NCBI RefSeq assembly: GCF_016406105.1
Contig: NZ_CP066308.1
Coordinates: forward strand, 3,796,001 to 3,860,000
Length of the DNA stretch: 64,000 nt
Direction of reading: 5' to 3'
Source of the DNA: Brevibacillus composti
Lineage (GTDB): Bacteria; Bacillota; Bacilli; Brevibacillales; Brevibacillaceae
In this document: one piece after another, positions 30,889 to 39,119 of the stretch
Layout of the letters: each line of letters begins with the position of its first letter
Numbering within the stretch: position 1 is the first letter of the stretch
The notes under the pieces: generated by a model
Told to the model about the DNA's origin: nothing
The model's database searches: none
What the model saw: only the letters and a program-made list of their open reading frames with translations
Made by a program: the position numbers and the translations under genes

Positions 30889-33450
30889 TCAGTGGAACGA
30901 CCTCCAGAACTCGCCGCTCTCGTCGATGATCCCGGAAATCTCCGAAAACGGGATGCGGAAGGTGGGGAAGCCCGCTGCATACGGCGCAATTTCGTAAGGA
31001 GCAAAATAGAGGTAGAGCGCATCTGCCTTCACGTAGAAGGGTTGGTCGGGACTGATTCCCTTGTAGCTGTCCGGAAATACGTAGGAATATTCCGGATTGG
31101 TTCTGATTTGATTGCCGACCAGCTCGCTCAGCACCCGGACGTAATCACTGCCCGGCTTGAACAGGTCTTTCAAGCTGTAGATGCGCCCGCTGACCAGATC
31201 GATCGGGACATAGATTCGCGTGGGCATGCCGTGAGCCGCTCCGAACGGGAAATTGTAGCCGGTCAGCTCCAGCTCTACCAGCTGTTTGCGGAAAAAGGCC
31301 ACGGCAAAATCTCCGCTGTAGCTGTAGTCCAGCTGTGCATTCGGATCGATCGGCTTGACCTGGGAAAGCTCCTTGAGGCGATTGTTGACCGCCTCCCGTG
31401 CGGCGCGATTGGCGATCCCTTTGATTTCCGGATAGTAGACGAGGTAGTTCTTGTTGGGCGCATACTTGTGTTCGACGATCCGGTACGGCTCCCGCAGAGG
31501 TATGATCGTATTCTGCTGCCAGACCCGTTTCCCGTTGCGATCGTAGTAGGAGACCCGTTGATCCACGTCCGCTTTGACCAGCTCTCCCATCAGCGTCAAT
31601 GTTCCGCTGCCGGGGACGATGGGCAGATTCGAGACCCGCTGTCCCCTCCTGTCGATGAAAAAGGTGCTTCTCCCGTCACTCACCGAAGCCACGCCCTCTT
31701 TATACCTGCCGACGTTCTCGTAGAGGAAGTCGGTCAAGATCGGACCATCGGCATCGGCGATGGCGTACGTCGAGCCCAGATAAGGCCGATTCGGGTCGAT
31801 CGCTTTGCCGAGCGCGACCCGTCCCTCGCCCAATAGCTCCAAATCGTTATATTCCGGCGGTATCAGATAGGCGCCGGTCTTGTCGATCAGACCGTACTGG
31901 TTTTGGGTAAAATCGGCGGAAGCATTGACGATGGCCCGCCCGTCCTCAAAAGGCAGAGCGACGGAATATTGCGGCTCGATGACAACGCGCCCCGACTCAT
32001 CGAGGTAGCCCTTGGGGCCATCCGCTGTCCGGGCAAAAGCAAGCAGCCCGTCTCCCAGCGGCCCGACGCTGGCATAGGGATACGTCTGCAGAATCCGGCC
32101 GCTTGTGTCGATGAGGGCGTATTCTCCTTCCCGCACCTGCACCACCGCTTTGCCATCCTGAAAATCAGTGGCCGCCAGGTATTGGGCCCCTATTGCTTCC
32201 CTTCCGTCCCGGTCCAGGTACCCGTATGCGGATCGGCCCTGTGCATCCGTCTTGTTAAAGAGAGCCCGCCCCTCTTTGTACGTCCCGATATACGAGTAGG
32301 CTTGGGGCGTCAAGATCTTCCCCTTCTCGTCGATCACCCGAAAACCGCGGTCGTCGATGACGGCGGCCCGCCCTTCAGAGAAGGGAGCGATCGATTGATA
32401 GACCGGCGATACGACAAAGGAGCCCAGTTTATTGATCAGTCCGCTGCGATTGTTCATCTGGACGATGGCAAGGCCATTTTGCTGGAAGTCCTCGGCATAT
32501 TCGTAATGTGGCTGGATCACAAAGCGCCCGCTTCCGTCGATGTACCCCCACTTCACGCCCTCCGCCGTCTTTACCGAGGCCGGAAAGAGCGCAGCCATAG
32601 CCCTGGACTCCAATTCCCTCCGAATCAAACGGATGAATCCTTCCCATTCCTGCTTGGCAGATGGACCGAACTTCACCGCTGTGGCCAAGGTCGCTACCGC
32701 CTGGGCGGGCTGCCCAGCCTTTTGCTGGGCGCGGGCCAGTTGATACCACAGCTGGGTGCTTCCGGGTTCTTCTTGCGTCTTCTCCTGGAGGGATGCAGCC
32801 AGCTGCTGAAAAAAAGCCGGATACCGGTCATTTGCGAGCGACAGCTCGCTGCCGTTCCACTTGTAGATATTGGCATGGGGGCCCCCGGCCACGCCGGGCT
32901 CGCGCTGCCATAGGATAATTTCATGGACGCCATCGCCGCCTGCAACTGACGGAAGATCGTCCACCTCGATTTCCTCGAAAGAAAGGAGGCTGCCCACTCT
33001 GTTCACCAGCCCACGCGGCGTCCATTCATAGACAGCCAGAGCTGCGGGCTGCGCCGCCATATCCTCCCGAAGCGGATCGGATCCCTCCGTCATATTGCTT
33101 GCTCCCGCAAGTGCATCCTCGCCAGCCAGCCTCCACCCGATGATGAGCTGAGCCTTTTTTCTTCCTGTGACAGGCGCTGTCTGAAAATGACGAATGGCCG
33201 CTTTTCGGCTGGAAAGCGTCTGGACTGCATACCAGCCATCCTGCCCTTTTTTCCATACCGTTAAAAAAGTCTCTCCCACCCAGCGATAGATGGCCGCCAG
33301 TTCTTTTTCCCCATCTCCATCCAGATCACTCAGCTGAATGAACGGCGAGGGGGAGTCATCAAGCGCCCCCTTTGCCTGCGCCCCCACAAGTTTTGCCCCA
33401 ATCGGCAAGAGTTTTTGCACCTCATCTTGCAGTTTGTTTTCCCACATCAT
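30889..33450 (-). CDS. WG-repeat protein with DUF3298-type C-terminal domain
   Basis: An 853-residue protein, using ATG 33450, which has GGGAGAG 6 bases upstream; ATG 33465 is possible but lacks a site. Residues 1-200 resemble FG-GAP/Ca-binding propeller-like secreted modules (LSDLDGDGEKELAAIYRW). A tetratricopeptide-like helical part follows (QLWYQLARAQQKAGQPAQAVATLATA). From about 300 there are roughly eight WG repeats (KWGYIDGSGRFVIQPHYEYAEDF, GYLDESGRVVIEPQYSVALPFEDG). The last 200 residues match the DUF3298/RsiV extracellular domain (GAAHGMPTRIYVPIDLVSGRIYSLKDLF). No signal peptide is obvious. Its role is unknown; WG arrays often mediate binding. Confidence 0.83.
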   Translation of the reverse strand: MMWENKLQDEVQKLLPIGAKLVGAQAKGALDDSPSPFIQLSDLDGDGEKELAAIYRWVGETFLTVWKKGQDGWYAVQTLSSRKAAIRHFQTAPVTGRKKAQLIIGWRLAGEDALAGASNMTEGSDPLREDMAAQPAALAVYEWTPRGLVNRVGSLLSFEEIEVDDLPSVAGGDGVHEIILWQREPGVAGGPHANIYKWNGSELSLANDRYPAFFQQLAASLQEKTQEEPGSTQLWYQLARAQQKAGQPAQAVATLATAVKFGPSAKQEWEGFIRLIRRELESRAMAALFPASVKTAEGVKWGYIDGSGRFVIQPHYEYAEDFQQNGLAIVQMNNRSGLINKLGSFVVSPVYQSIAPFSEGRAAVIDDRGFRVIDEKGKILTPQAYSYIGTYKEGRALFNKTDAQGRSAYGYLDRDGREAIGAQYLAATDFQDGKAVVQVREGEYALIDTSGRILQTYPYASVGPLGDGLLAFARTADGPKGYLDESGRVVIEPQYSVALPFEDGRAIVNASADFTQNQYGLIDKTGAYLIPPEYNDLELLGEGRVALGKAIDPNRPYLGSTYAIADADGPILTDFLYENVGRYKEGVASVSDGRSTFFIDRRGQRVSNLPIVPGSGTLTLMGELVKADVDQRVSYYDRNGKRVWQQNTIIPLREPYRIVEHKYAPNKNYLVYYPEIKGIANRAAREAVNNRLKELSQVKPIDPNAQLDYSYSGDFAVAFFRKQLVELELTGYNFPFGAAHGMPTRIYVPIDLVSGRIYSLKDLFKPGSDYVRVLSELVGNQIRTNPEYSYVFPDSYKGISPDQPFYVKADALYLYFAPYEIAPYAAGFPTFRIPFSEISGIIDESGEFWRSFH

Positions 33451-33502
33451 ACGCGACTCTCCCATACATCTTTTGGGATATCATATGTGGGTGGATATAG
33501 GT

Positions 33503-33548
33503 GGTGCCCACCTCGGTTGCGTAATCGCCGCAATCGGAAGTGGGCACC
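33503..33548. other. Stable hairpin between the kinase-STAS gene and the WG-repeat gene
   Basis: Outer stem GGTGCCCAC / GTGGGCACC with an inner TTGCG / CGCAA stem. No T-run follows on either strand, so it is either a weak terminator for the kinase-STAS gene (stop at 33562) or a leader structure in the WG-gene transcript. Confidence 0.5.
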
Positions 33549-33561
33549 TGCTGCAGAAAGA

Positions 33562-35109
33562 CTATTCTTTTTTAAAGAGCTGTTCGCTCAACGCCTGTTG
33601 AAGCGTCCCTTTGGTAATCGCTTTGTTCTCAAAAGTGATCCCGTTGGCGATCATCGTCTTCACGATCTCCGGCCGGATTCCCGTGATTACGGCCTGGCAC
33701 CCCATCATCGAGATACCTCCCAGAATATCGAGGAAGCGGTGAATGACCTTGGTTTCCATATGGACGACACCGGAGAGGTCAAAGATCAGCACCTCGATTC
33801 TCGTCGCCCCGATCTGGGCAATCACCTTGTCCTCGATGGTGGACAAGCGGTGTTCGTCAACCGCCCCGACCAACGGCAGAATGCTCATGGAAGCCGTAAG
33901 AGGGAGCAGCGGAACGGATAAATTGTCCACCAGCTCTTTTTGGGCCTGAAGCAGCTGATCCTTGTAGTTGGAATAGCTCATAATGAAATAGTTCAGAAAT
34001 TGGTCCACCAGCTTGTTGATCTGTTTTTCACGGTTGTAAAAGCTCTCCAGGCTGTTGCCTTCATTTCTCATGCGGTCGTAATTGTACAGGAAGTCCAAGA
34101 GCACCCGGCGTACCGCCTGAATCCATTCCAGATTAAAAGCGAGCGTCAGGGAATTTTTCGCCCAGCTCATCCCTTCCTGCTGCGCGAAAGAAACGACATC
34201 GTGGACTCGGCCATCTACTATATAAAGAACCAACTTGTGTGCGTTAGCCACTAAATTGATATTGCCCACTTCGTGGATTTCTGCAATCTTTTCTCTCACA
34301 TTGGCAGCTTCCGATAGCAGACACTCTTCAAATACTTCGCGATTATGTATAAAGAAATCTCGCAATTCTTCGTCCTCTCTTAGTTGCAAATCCATTTTTA
34401 CCACTCCACGCGTCATCTTTTTCGATTCCCTAGGGATGCTCAAGACGAACCTCGTACCTTCACCTTCCTTGCTATACACCTGAATCCTCCCTCCATGTTG
34501 ATAAATCACAGAGAATACTTGGGTCAGCCCCATCCCTGTCCCGTCCAATTTCGTAGAAAAGAACGGGGTGCCAAGCAGCGATAATTTTTCCTGCGGGATG
34601 CCCGTTCCGGTATCTTCAATCGAAACAACGACATGATCATCGACAACTTTGTGTTCGAGCGTGATGGTTCCTTTTTCGGGAATCGCTTCAAAAGAATTTT
34701 TCAACAGATTGAACAGCGCTTTTTTTAACTGGTTTCTTTTCCCGAATACATAGGCATCCGTATCTTGAAAACGCTTATGTATTTGGACGCGATAAATCTG
34801 GTCTTGAAAGAGATGGACCAGCGCCTCCAGTTCGACGGAGAGGTTGACCGTTTGATGGGGTTCATTTTCCAGATCAGGTTTTGATACGTGCAATAAATTT
34901 TCCAGCGTTGCCAGAGCATTCTGTAATTCCGACTGGGCAATTTCCACGTACATCTCATCATGGTTTTCTTTGAGAAGTTGCAAAAAGCCCTTTACCGCTG
35001 TGAGGGGGTTCTTTACCTCGTGGGCAATTCCCGCCGCAATTTGGCCTACTGAAGCCAGTTGACTCAAATGCACTTCATTTCTCAACTGATGACTTTCCTT
35101 GACGTCCAC
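33562..35109 (-). CDS. Histidine kinase fused to an RsbR-like STAS module
   Basis: About 515 residues from GTG 35109, which has AAAGGAG 6 bases upstream; ATG 35142 would add 11 residues. Order of parts: phosphoacceptor HisKA (LASVGQIAAGIAHEVKNPLTAVKGFLQLL), then HATPase_c with N box LFNLLKNSFEAI, DTGTGIPQEKL, and TGMGLTQV. An all-helical globin-like RsbR N domain of about 160 residues follows, and a C-terminal STAS domain (VLIFDLSGVVHMETKVIHRFLD, TGIRPEIVKTMI). KinB/Spo0B-like phosphorelay chemistry and stressosome switching are thus on one chain. There are no membrane segments, so it should be cytosolic. No partner response regulator or RsbS/RsbT lies nearby. Confidence 0.88.
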   Translation of the reverse strand: MDVKESHQLRNEVHLSQLASVGQIAAGIAHEVKNPLTAVKGFLQLLKENHDEMYVEIAQSELQNALATLENLLHVSKPDLENEPHQTVNLSVELEALVHLFQDQIYRVQIHKRFQDTDAYVFGKRNQLKKALFNLLKNSFEAIPEKGTITLEHKVVDDHVVVSIEDTGTGIPQEKLSLLGTPFFSTKLDGTGMGLTQVFSVIYQHGGRIQVYSKEGEGTRFVLSIPRESKKMTRGVVKMDLQLREDEELRDFFIHNREVFEECLLSEAANVREKIAEIHEVGNINLVANAHKLVLYIVDGRVHDVVSFAQQEGMSWAKNSLTLAFNLEWIQAVRRVLLDFLYNYDRMRNEGNSLESFYNREKQINKLVDQFLNYFIMSYSNYKDQLLQAQKELVDNLSVPLLPLTASMSILPLVGAVDEHRLSTIEDKVIAQIGATRIEVLIFDLSGVVHMETKVIHRFLDILGGISMMGCQAVITGIRPEIVKTMIANGITFENKAITKGTLQQALSEQLFKKE

Positions 35110-35333
35110 CTTTTGCTCCTTTCCCCTCTTGTATGAGAACATGATCGGATTCTCTCATTACTTTCGGATAATTAATCAAATCGTCATAAGAACATTTCTT
35201 CTTTTCATCTTTGGAAATTCCTCTTTCGTTTGTGAATTTATCCAATCGAACAAAAACCTCGGGGTCATTCGCAAATGATTCCGGCCGCCGTTCCCCAGAC
35301 CCTTTTCATATGCTTTCCAACCGGGGTCTCGAA

Positions 35334-35380
35334 GCAAAAAACAGCGACCTCTCTTCCTTGTTACAGGAAAGCGGTCGCTG
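35334..35380 (-). terminator. Terminator on the minus strand upstream of the kinase-STAS gene
   Basis: Stem CAGCGACC / GGTCGCTG with a partly paired 23-base loop (TCCTTG...CAGGAA) and six T on the minus strand. It would end transcription from the GyrI-like gene. The stretches 35143-35333 and 35381-35473 hold no supported gene. Confidence 0.75.
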
Positions 35381-35473
35381 CGCGAGCGGGTGTAAGACCA
35401 TTGGCAATATGGCCTTTATGCGATTGTGTATAGTGCAGGTGGATGTCCCCATAGCATGACTGTCAACAAAGCG

Positions 35474-35956
35474 TTACTCCACCGCTACGAATATCTGGAC
35501 CACGGCATCCTGCGGGTTAAAATCACGGCCATCGTACCGTTCAAAGTCCCCGGTGAAAGTGCGGCGTTCTGCCGCCGTCGCGGATCACGCCCAAATTTTT
35601 TGCCAGGCCTCGGTCACGACCTCTCCGACCGGTCCTCGCTCGGTAGTGAAGACGGCGTATTTGGCCGCAGGCACCGCGATGGCCTCGAGCCCCTCCTCCG
35701 CACCATCCGCCGCATGCGCTTCATGACCGATGAGCACCGTGTATTCGCCCTGCGCGCCATTTTCGTACTGGGCGTACAAGGTATACGTATAGTGGGGCTG
35801 TTTGATATCGCCGATCCGCCCGGTGACGCCCGTGGCGAAAAACTGCTCCCATAAACCGGCAATTTTTCCAGCTTCGCTCATTTCCTCTGCATTTGTCGTC
35901 CGGGTGGCGATTCCCGTCAGATACATCGCGTCCAGGCTTACGAATTTGGGTTCCAT
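35474..35956 (-). pseudogene. GyrI-like/effector-binding-domain protein interrupted by an in-frame TGA
   Basis: The frame from ATG 35956 (GAGGA upstream) encodes MEPKFVSLDAMYLTGIATRTTNA and continues through QPHYTYTLYAQYENGAQGEYTVLIGHEA to EVVTEAWQKIWA, where TGA (35587-35585) stops it. The same frame then continues without interruption: SATAAERRTFTGDFERYDGRDF, then NPQDAVVQIFVAVE, ending at TAA 35474. This is the normal C-terminal end of the GyrI-like (AraC effector-binding) fold. One base change (TGG to TGA) would explain the break. It is a recent nonsense mutation or a sequencing error. These proteins bind small hydrophobic ligands. The tag gene lies just upstream. Confidence 0.78.
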
Positions 35957-35999
35957 AAACATTCCTCTTTTCCTTAGGTATACAGCCGTCGCTATCCTG

Positions 36000-36575
36000 T
36001 CAGCTGTCTTGCTTTGCCTCATTTCCCGGGTAGCAGATGCAATCGACAAGATGATCATTTACCATTCCGACTGCCTGCATAAACGCGTAGCAGATCGTCG
36101 AGCCGACAAACTTGAACCCACGCCGTTTCAAGTCCTTGCTCAGGCGGTCGCTCAACTCTGTGGAAGCCGGCACCTCGCTCATCGATCGGAAATGGTTCTG
36201 AATCGGCTTGCCGTCGACAAAAGACCACAGGTAAGCGGAAAACGAGCCAAACTCCTCCGCCACCTGAAAATACGCCTTGGCATTGGTCACGACGGCTTGA
36301 ATTTTCAGCTTGTTCCGCACGATGCCTTCATTTTGCATGAGCTCGTCCAACTTTCGCTGGTCATACCGAATGATCTTCTCCGGCTCAAACTTGTCAAAGG
36401 CCTGCCGATAGTTCTCTCTTTTTTTCAAAATAGTAAGCCAGCTCAGCCCCGCCTGCGCACCCTCCAGGTTGAGGAATTCAAAGAGCAGCCGGTCATCGTA
36501 GACAGGCACTCCCCACTCCTTGTCGTGGTAATCGAGGTAGAGAGGATCTTGCGTGACCCATCCGCATCTGTTCAT
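36000..36575 (-). CDS. tag: DNA-3-methyladenine glycosylase I
   Basis: A 191-residue protein from ATG 36575 (AAAGGAGGCGC upstream). The four zinc ligands of Tag fall at exactly the Escherichia coli positions: Cys4 (MNRCGW), His17 (YHDKEWG), His175 and Cys179 (MVNDHLVDCICY). Other marks are LFEFLNLEGAQAGLSWLTILKKRENYR and RRGFKFVGSTICYAFMQAVG. The enzyme removes 3-methyladenine from alkylated DNA, starting base excision repair. An ATL protein gene lies a short distance upstream on the same strand, giving an alkylation-repair neighbourhood. Confidence 0.95.
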   Translation of the reverse strand: MNRCGWVTQDPLYLDYHDKEWGVPVYDDRLLFEFLNLEGAQAGLSWLTILKKRENYRQAFDKFEPEKIIRYDQRKLDELMQNEGIVRNKLKIQAVVTNAKAYFQVAEEFGSFSAYLWSFVDGKPIQNHFRSMSEVPASTELSDRLSKDLKRRGFKFVGSTICYAFMQAVGMVNDHLVDCICYPGNEAKQDS

Positions 36576-36913
36576 CGCCGCGCCTCCTTTCCTTTTATAA
36601 CGAACATACATTCCCTTTTTCATCATATAACGTACAAAAGCCCGATGCAAGAAATTTCCACAATAATTTTGTGGCGCTGCCTCCCGCGCATCCCGCTGCC
36701 TCTTTTTGCAACTTTCGGATGATTTTCCGCGTCAGTAGCGGTAGAGAATCAAGCGTATCGCGGAGAGAAGCTTGGTTTTTTTATTTTTTCAAATCGCATT
36801 CAAAGAAAGATACCAATAGACCACGCAAACAGGCATCCGATTGCAGCGGATGCCTGTATCTGTTTCGCCGAGGTTCTCGCATCATGGCGGCTGACACCTC
36901 TTGTGTTTCTTTT
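36576..36913. other. Intergenic region with one inverted repeat
   Basis: The 338-base gap between tag and the ATL gene has no supported gene. It holds a perfect inverted repeat ACAGGCATCCG / CGGATGCCTGT (36829-36857) with a 7-base loop, a likely weak terminator for the ATL operon. Confidence 0.6.
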
Positions 36914-37252
36914 TTATTCCGGATGGTATTGATAGCGTGCTAGATCGACAGAGCCGCTGTCCGACACCTCGACACCCTCTCCGCGCAGCAGCATAAGCTG
37001 GGTCATTCGAAACTCGTCGTCCTGCAAGCTGATTTGGCCCGCTGCATTGATCACCCGATGCCAGGGCAGCCGGTGTTTTTTGCTCATCGAATGAAGGATT
37101 CTGACGATTTGCCTGGCACCGCGCGGACTGCCCGCGAGCGCTGCGATTTGGCCGTAGGTCATGACCTTCCCCTCCGGAATCTGCCGAATAAGCTGGACAG
37201 CTCTCTTTGTAAAAGGTTTGAGCGGTTTCTCGGTTGTCACAGATATCCCCAC
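36914..37252 (-). CDS. Alkyltransferase-like (ATL) protein
   Basis: A 112-residue protein homologous to the DNA-binding domain of O6-alkylguanine-DNA alkyltransferase. The active-site PCHRV is replaced by PWHRV (Trp64), the defining change of ATL proteins. These cannot transfer the alkyl group but flip out and mark O6-alkylguanine for nucleotide excision repair. KVMTYGQIAALAGSPRGARQIVRIL is the helix-turn-helix with the arginine finger. The GTG at 37252 is used; GTG 37240 is an alternative. The gene lies 14 bp after the SagB-type oxidoreductase gene, so the two form one operon. Confidence 0.92.
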   Translation of the reverse strand: MGISVTTEKPLKPFTKRAVQLIRQIPEGKVMTYGQIAALAGSPRGARQIVRILHSMSKKHRLPWHRVINAAGQISLQDDEFRMTQLMLLRGEGVEVSDSGSVDLARYQYHPE

Positions 37253-37266
37253 ATCCTGTCTGCTGC

Positions 37267-38049
37267 TTATGTCGGTCTGCGGTCGTGGATCCAGTCCCTG
37301 CCTTCCACCTTGCCTACGGATGCCATCAAGACCGAGAGATGGTTTTGACCGTCAATTCCCAGGTATTCATTCATCTCTTTATCATACCAATGCCCGATGG
37401 TCGTTGCGCCGAGCCCCAAGCCATTCGCCGCGATATGCAGGTTCTGGGCCACATGGCCGACATCCCACCAGATGTATCGGTACGCCCGCTCCTTGTACTT
37501 GCTTTTGGTGCGATCGACGACTGCCGTCCAGACGAAGTTGACCGCTGCACGCCGCGTCAACTCCTGATTTTCTGTCAATTGATACGCCGTTTCCGAGACA
37601 TCTTCGAGCTTCAAGCCTTCCAGACACCATTCTTCTACATCCAGGTGGTACAGTCCTTTTTCCAATCCATCCACATTGTTTACCAACAGATAGGTCTCGA
37701 TCGGGTACAAGGCCCCTGCCGAGGGTGTCGTCCGCAGCTGATAATCGCCCATGTCCGCGGTAATCCCCTGTGTCGCCCACAGCAGGATGTTCAGCTCATT
37801 CAAAGAAAGCGGGTCTTGCAAAAAGTTTCGCTTGGACCGCCGATTCTGCATCAGCTCCCACAGATCGGGAGAGGGCGGCAGCTCTCTTTTTCCCAAGGGT
37901 ATGCGCATTTCCGCGTTTTCATAGCGCAAATAGGTGGGCGGTCTTTTGGAAAAATCATACCGGGCCGCCCAGCCCTCCTCCAAATCGCCTGCGGCATAGG
38001 ATGTCGCCAGCAAAAACTGATTGCATATTCGTTGCCACTCCGGGTGCAT
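37267..38049 (-). CDS. SagB/ThcOx-type FMN nitroreductase
   Basis: A 260-residue protein. It has SagB-type nitroreductase features: LWELMQNRRSKRNFLQDPLSLNELNILLWATQG, then TTPSAGALYPIETYLLVNNV and ALYHLD-like GLYHLDVEEWCL, and late RYIWWDVGHVAQNLHIAANGLGLGATTIG. It binds FMN. In thiazole/oxazole RiPP clusters SagB oxidises azolines, but no cyclodehydratase, precursor peptide or exporter is near, so a general flavin oxidoreductase role is more likely. It is divergent from a LysR regulator and co-oriented with the ATL gene. The LysR protein is the probable regulator. Confidence 0.87.
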   Translation of the reverse strand: MHPEWQRICNQFLLATSYAAGDLEEGWAARYDFSKRPPTYLRYENAEMRIPLGKRELPPSPDLWELMQNRRSKRNFLQDPLSLNELNILLWATQGITADMGDYQLRTTPSAGALYPIETYLLVNNVDGLEKGLYHLDVEEWCLEGLKLEDVSETAYQLTENQELTRRAAVNFVWTAVVDRTKSKYKERAYRYIWWDVGHVAQNLHIAANGLGLGATTIGHWYDKEMNEYLGIDGQNHLSVLMASVGKVEGRDWIHDRRPT

Positions 38050-38111
38050 GATGAAGCCTCCTCTTGTTTTTCTATCACCTACTGACTACAATCGAGTATA
38101 CGAATCGCGTT

Positions 38112-38162
38112 TTCATTAGTAAAACAATGATTATTAATACTTTTCATTAGATTGAACTAATG
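38112..38162. promoter_or_regulatory. LysR-type operator between the SagB-type gene and the LysR gene
   Basis: Perfect inverted repeat CATTAG-N6-CTAATG (38145-38162). The upstream half TTTTCATTAG is repeated at 38110-38119, about 30 bp away, giving paired half-sites typical of a LysR recognition and activation site. The region is AT-rich and separates two divergent genes. Confidence 0.65.
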
Positions 38163-38178
38163 GAAAAGGGGAGTTTCT

Positions 38179-39057
38179 ATGATGACACTGGCCCAATTGC
38201 AAGTGTTTGTCGCGGTGGCCGAAGCCAAAAATGTGACGAAAGCAGCGGACACCCTGGGGTTTACCCAATCAGCCGTCTCCCAGATGATTCAAAGTCTGGA
38301 GAAGGAGCTGGGGATCCCGCTCTTCCACCGCAGTCGAAAGGGCGTGATCCCGACCAACATCGGCGAGCGCATGCTGCGCCAAGCCCGGGAGATTCTGCGG
38401 ATCACCGCCTGCATGAAGCAGGAGGCCGCGGCCGCACAGGGAATCGAAACCGGCACATTGCGAATCGGCGCTATCCACAGCGTATCCACAAAGATGCTGC
38501 CCGGCTTGATCGGTTCATTCCGCAAGCGCTATCCTCAGGTGGAAATCGTGCTGTTTGAGGGGGAGTACGAGGAGGTAAACACCTGGATCAACAGCTCGGT
38601 GATCGATGTCTGCTTTACCACTGCCCCGGGCAAGGAGATGGAATTTGTGCCGCTTGCCACTGATCAGATGATGGTCTTTCTCCCAGAGGATCATCCGCTG
38701 CAGCATGCACCCTATCTTACTTTTTCCGACCTGCGTAAAAATTGTTTCATCATGCCCAAAGATGACTGTATCAAAAAACTGCTGCAAGAAAACGGCTTGT
38801 CCTCCACCGTTACTTTTGAGGTAAGGGATGTGACCACGATTCTGGCGATGGTGCAAGAATGGGTCGGGGTCACGATTCTGCCCCAGCTCTACATGCCCGA
38901 AGTGCTGCCAAAGGTCGTCTCTGTTCCTCTACGGCCCGTGATCACTCGTGAACTGGTCATCAGCGTGCGCAGCTTTGCATCCGTCTCGCCGATGGCGGCG
39001 GAGTTCATCCTGCATAGCCAGGAATATATGAAAACGAAAATGACTGCTTTTTCGTAG
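38179..39057 (+). CDS. LysR-family transcriptional regulator
   Basis: A 292-residue protein. ATG 38179 (or 38182) follows AAAAGGGGAG. The N-terminal winged helix-turn-helix is LAQLQVFVAVAEAKNVTKAADTLGFTQSAVSQMIQSLEKELGIPLFHR (read in parts), followed by the effector-binding domain from GTLRIGAIHSVSTKMLP. It is divergent from the SagB-type gene with a palindromic operator between, the classic LysR arrangement. It most likely activates the SagB-ATL operon and represses itself. The inducer is unknown. A good terminator follows. Confidence 0.93.
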   Translation: MMTLAQLQVFVAVAEAKNVTKAADTLGFTQSAVSQMIQSLEKELGIPLFHRSRKGVIPTNIGERMLRQAREILRITACMKQEAAAAQGIETGTLRIGAIHSVSTKMLPGLIGSFRKRYPQVEIVLFEGEYEEVNTWINSSVIDVCFTTAPGKEMEFVPLATDQMMVFLPEDHPLQHAPYLTFSDLRKNCFIMPKDDCIKKLLQENGLSSTVTFEVRDVTTILAMVQEWVGVTILPQLYMPEVLPKVVSVPLRPVITRELVISVRSFASVSPMAAEFILHSQEYMKTKMTAFS

Positions 39058-39064
39058 AAAAGAA

Positions 39065-39117
39065 AAAGATCTTGCCGCCTGAATTGGCTGCAAGATCTTT
39101 GCGTTGTTTTTTTAAAA
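39065..39117 (+). terminator. Terminator after the LysR gene
   Basis: Stem AAAGATCTTG / CAAGATCTTT with a 16-base loop, followed by GCGTTG and seven T. It abuts the 3' end of the convergent gene at 39120. Confidence 0.8.
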
Positions 39118-39119
39118 TC

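Noticed and set aside
35211-35459. Plus-strand frame of 82 codons between the kinase-STAS gene and the GyrI-like gene
   Set aside because: It runs through a minus-strand terminator hairpin and has no ribosome binding site or domain.
37267-38049. Thiazole/oxazole-modified RiPP cluster around the SagB-type gene
   Set aside because: No cyclodehydratase, precursor peptide or exporter gene lies within the surrounding 10 kb.
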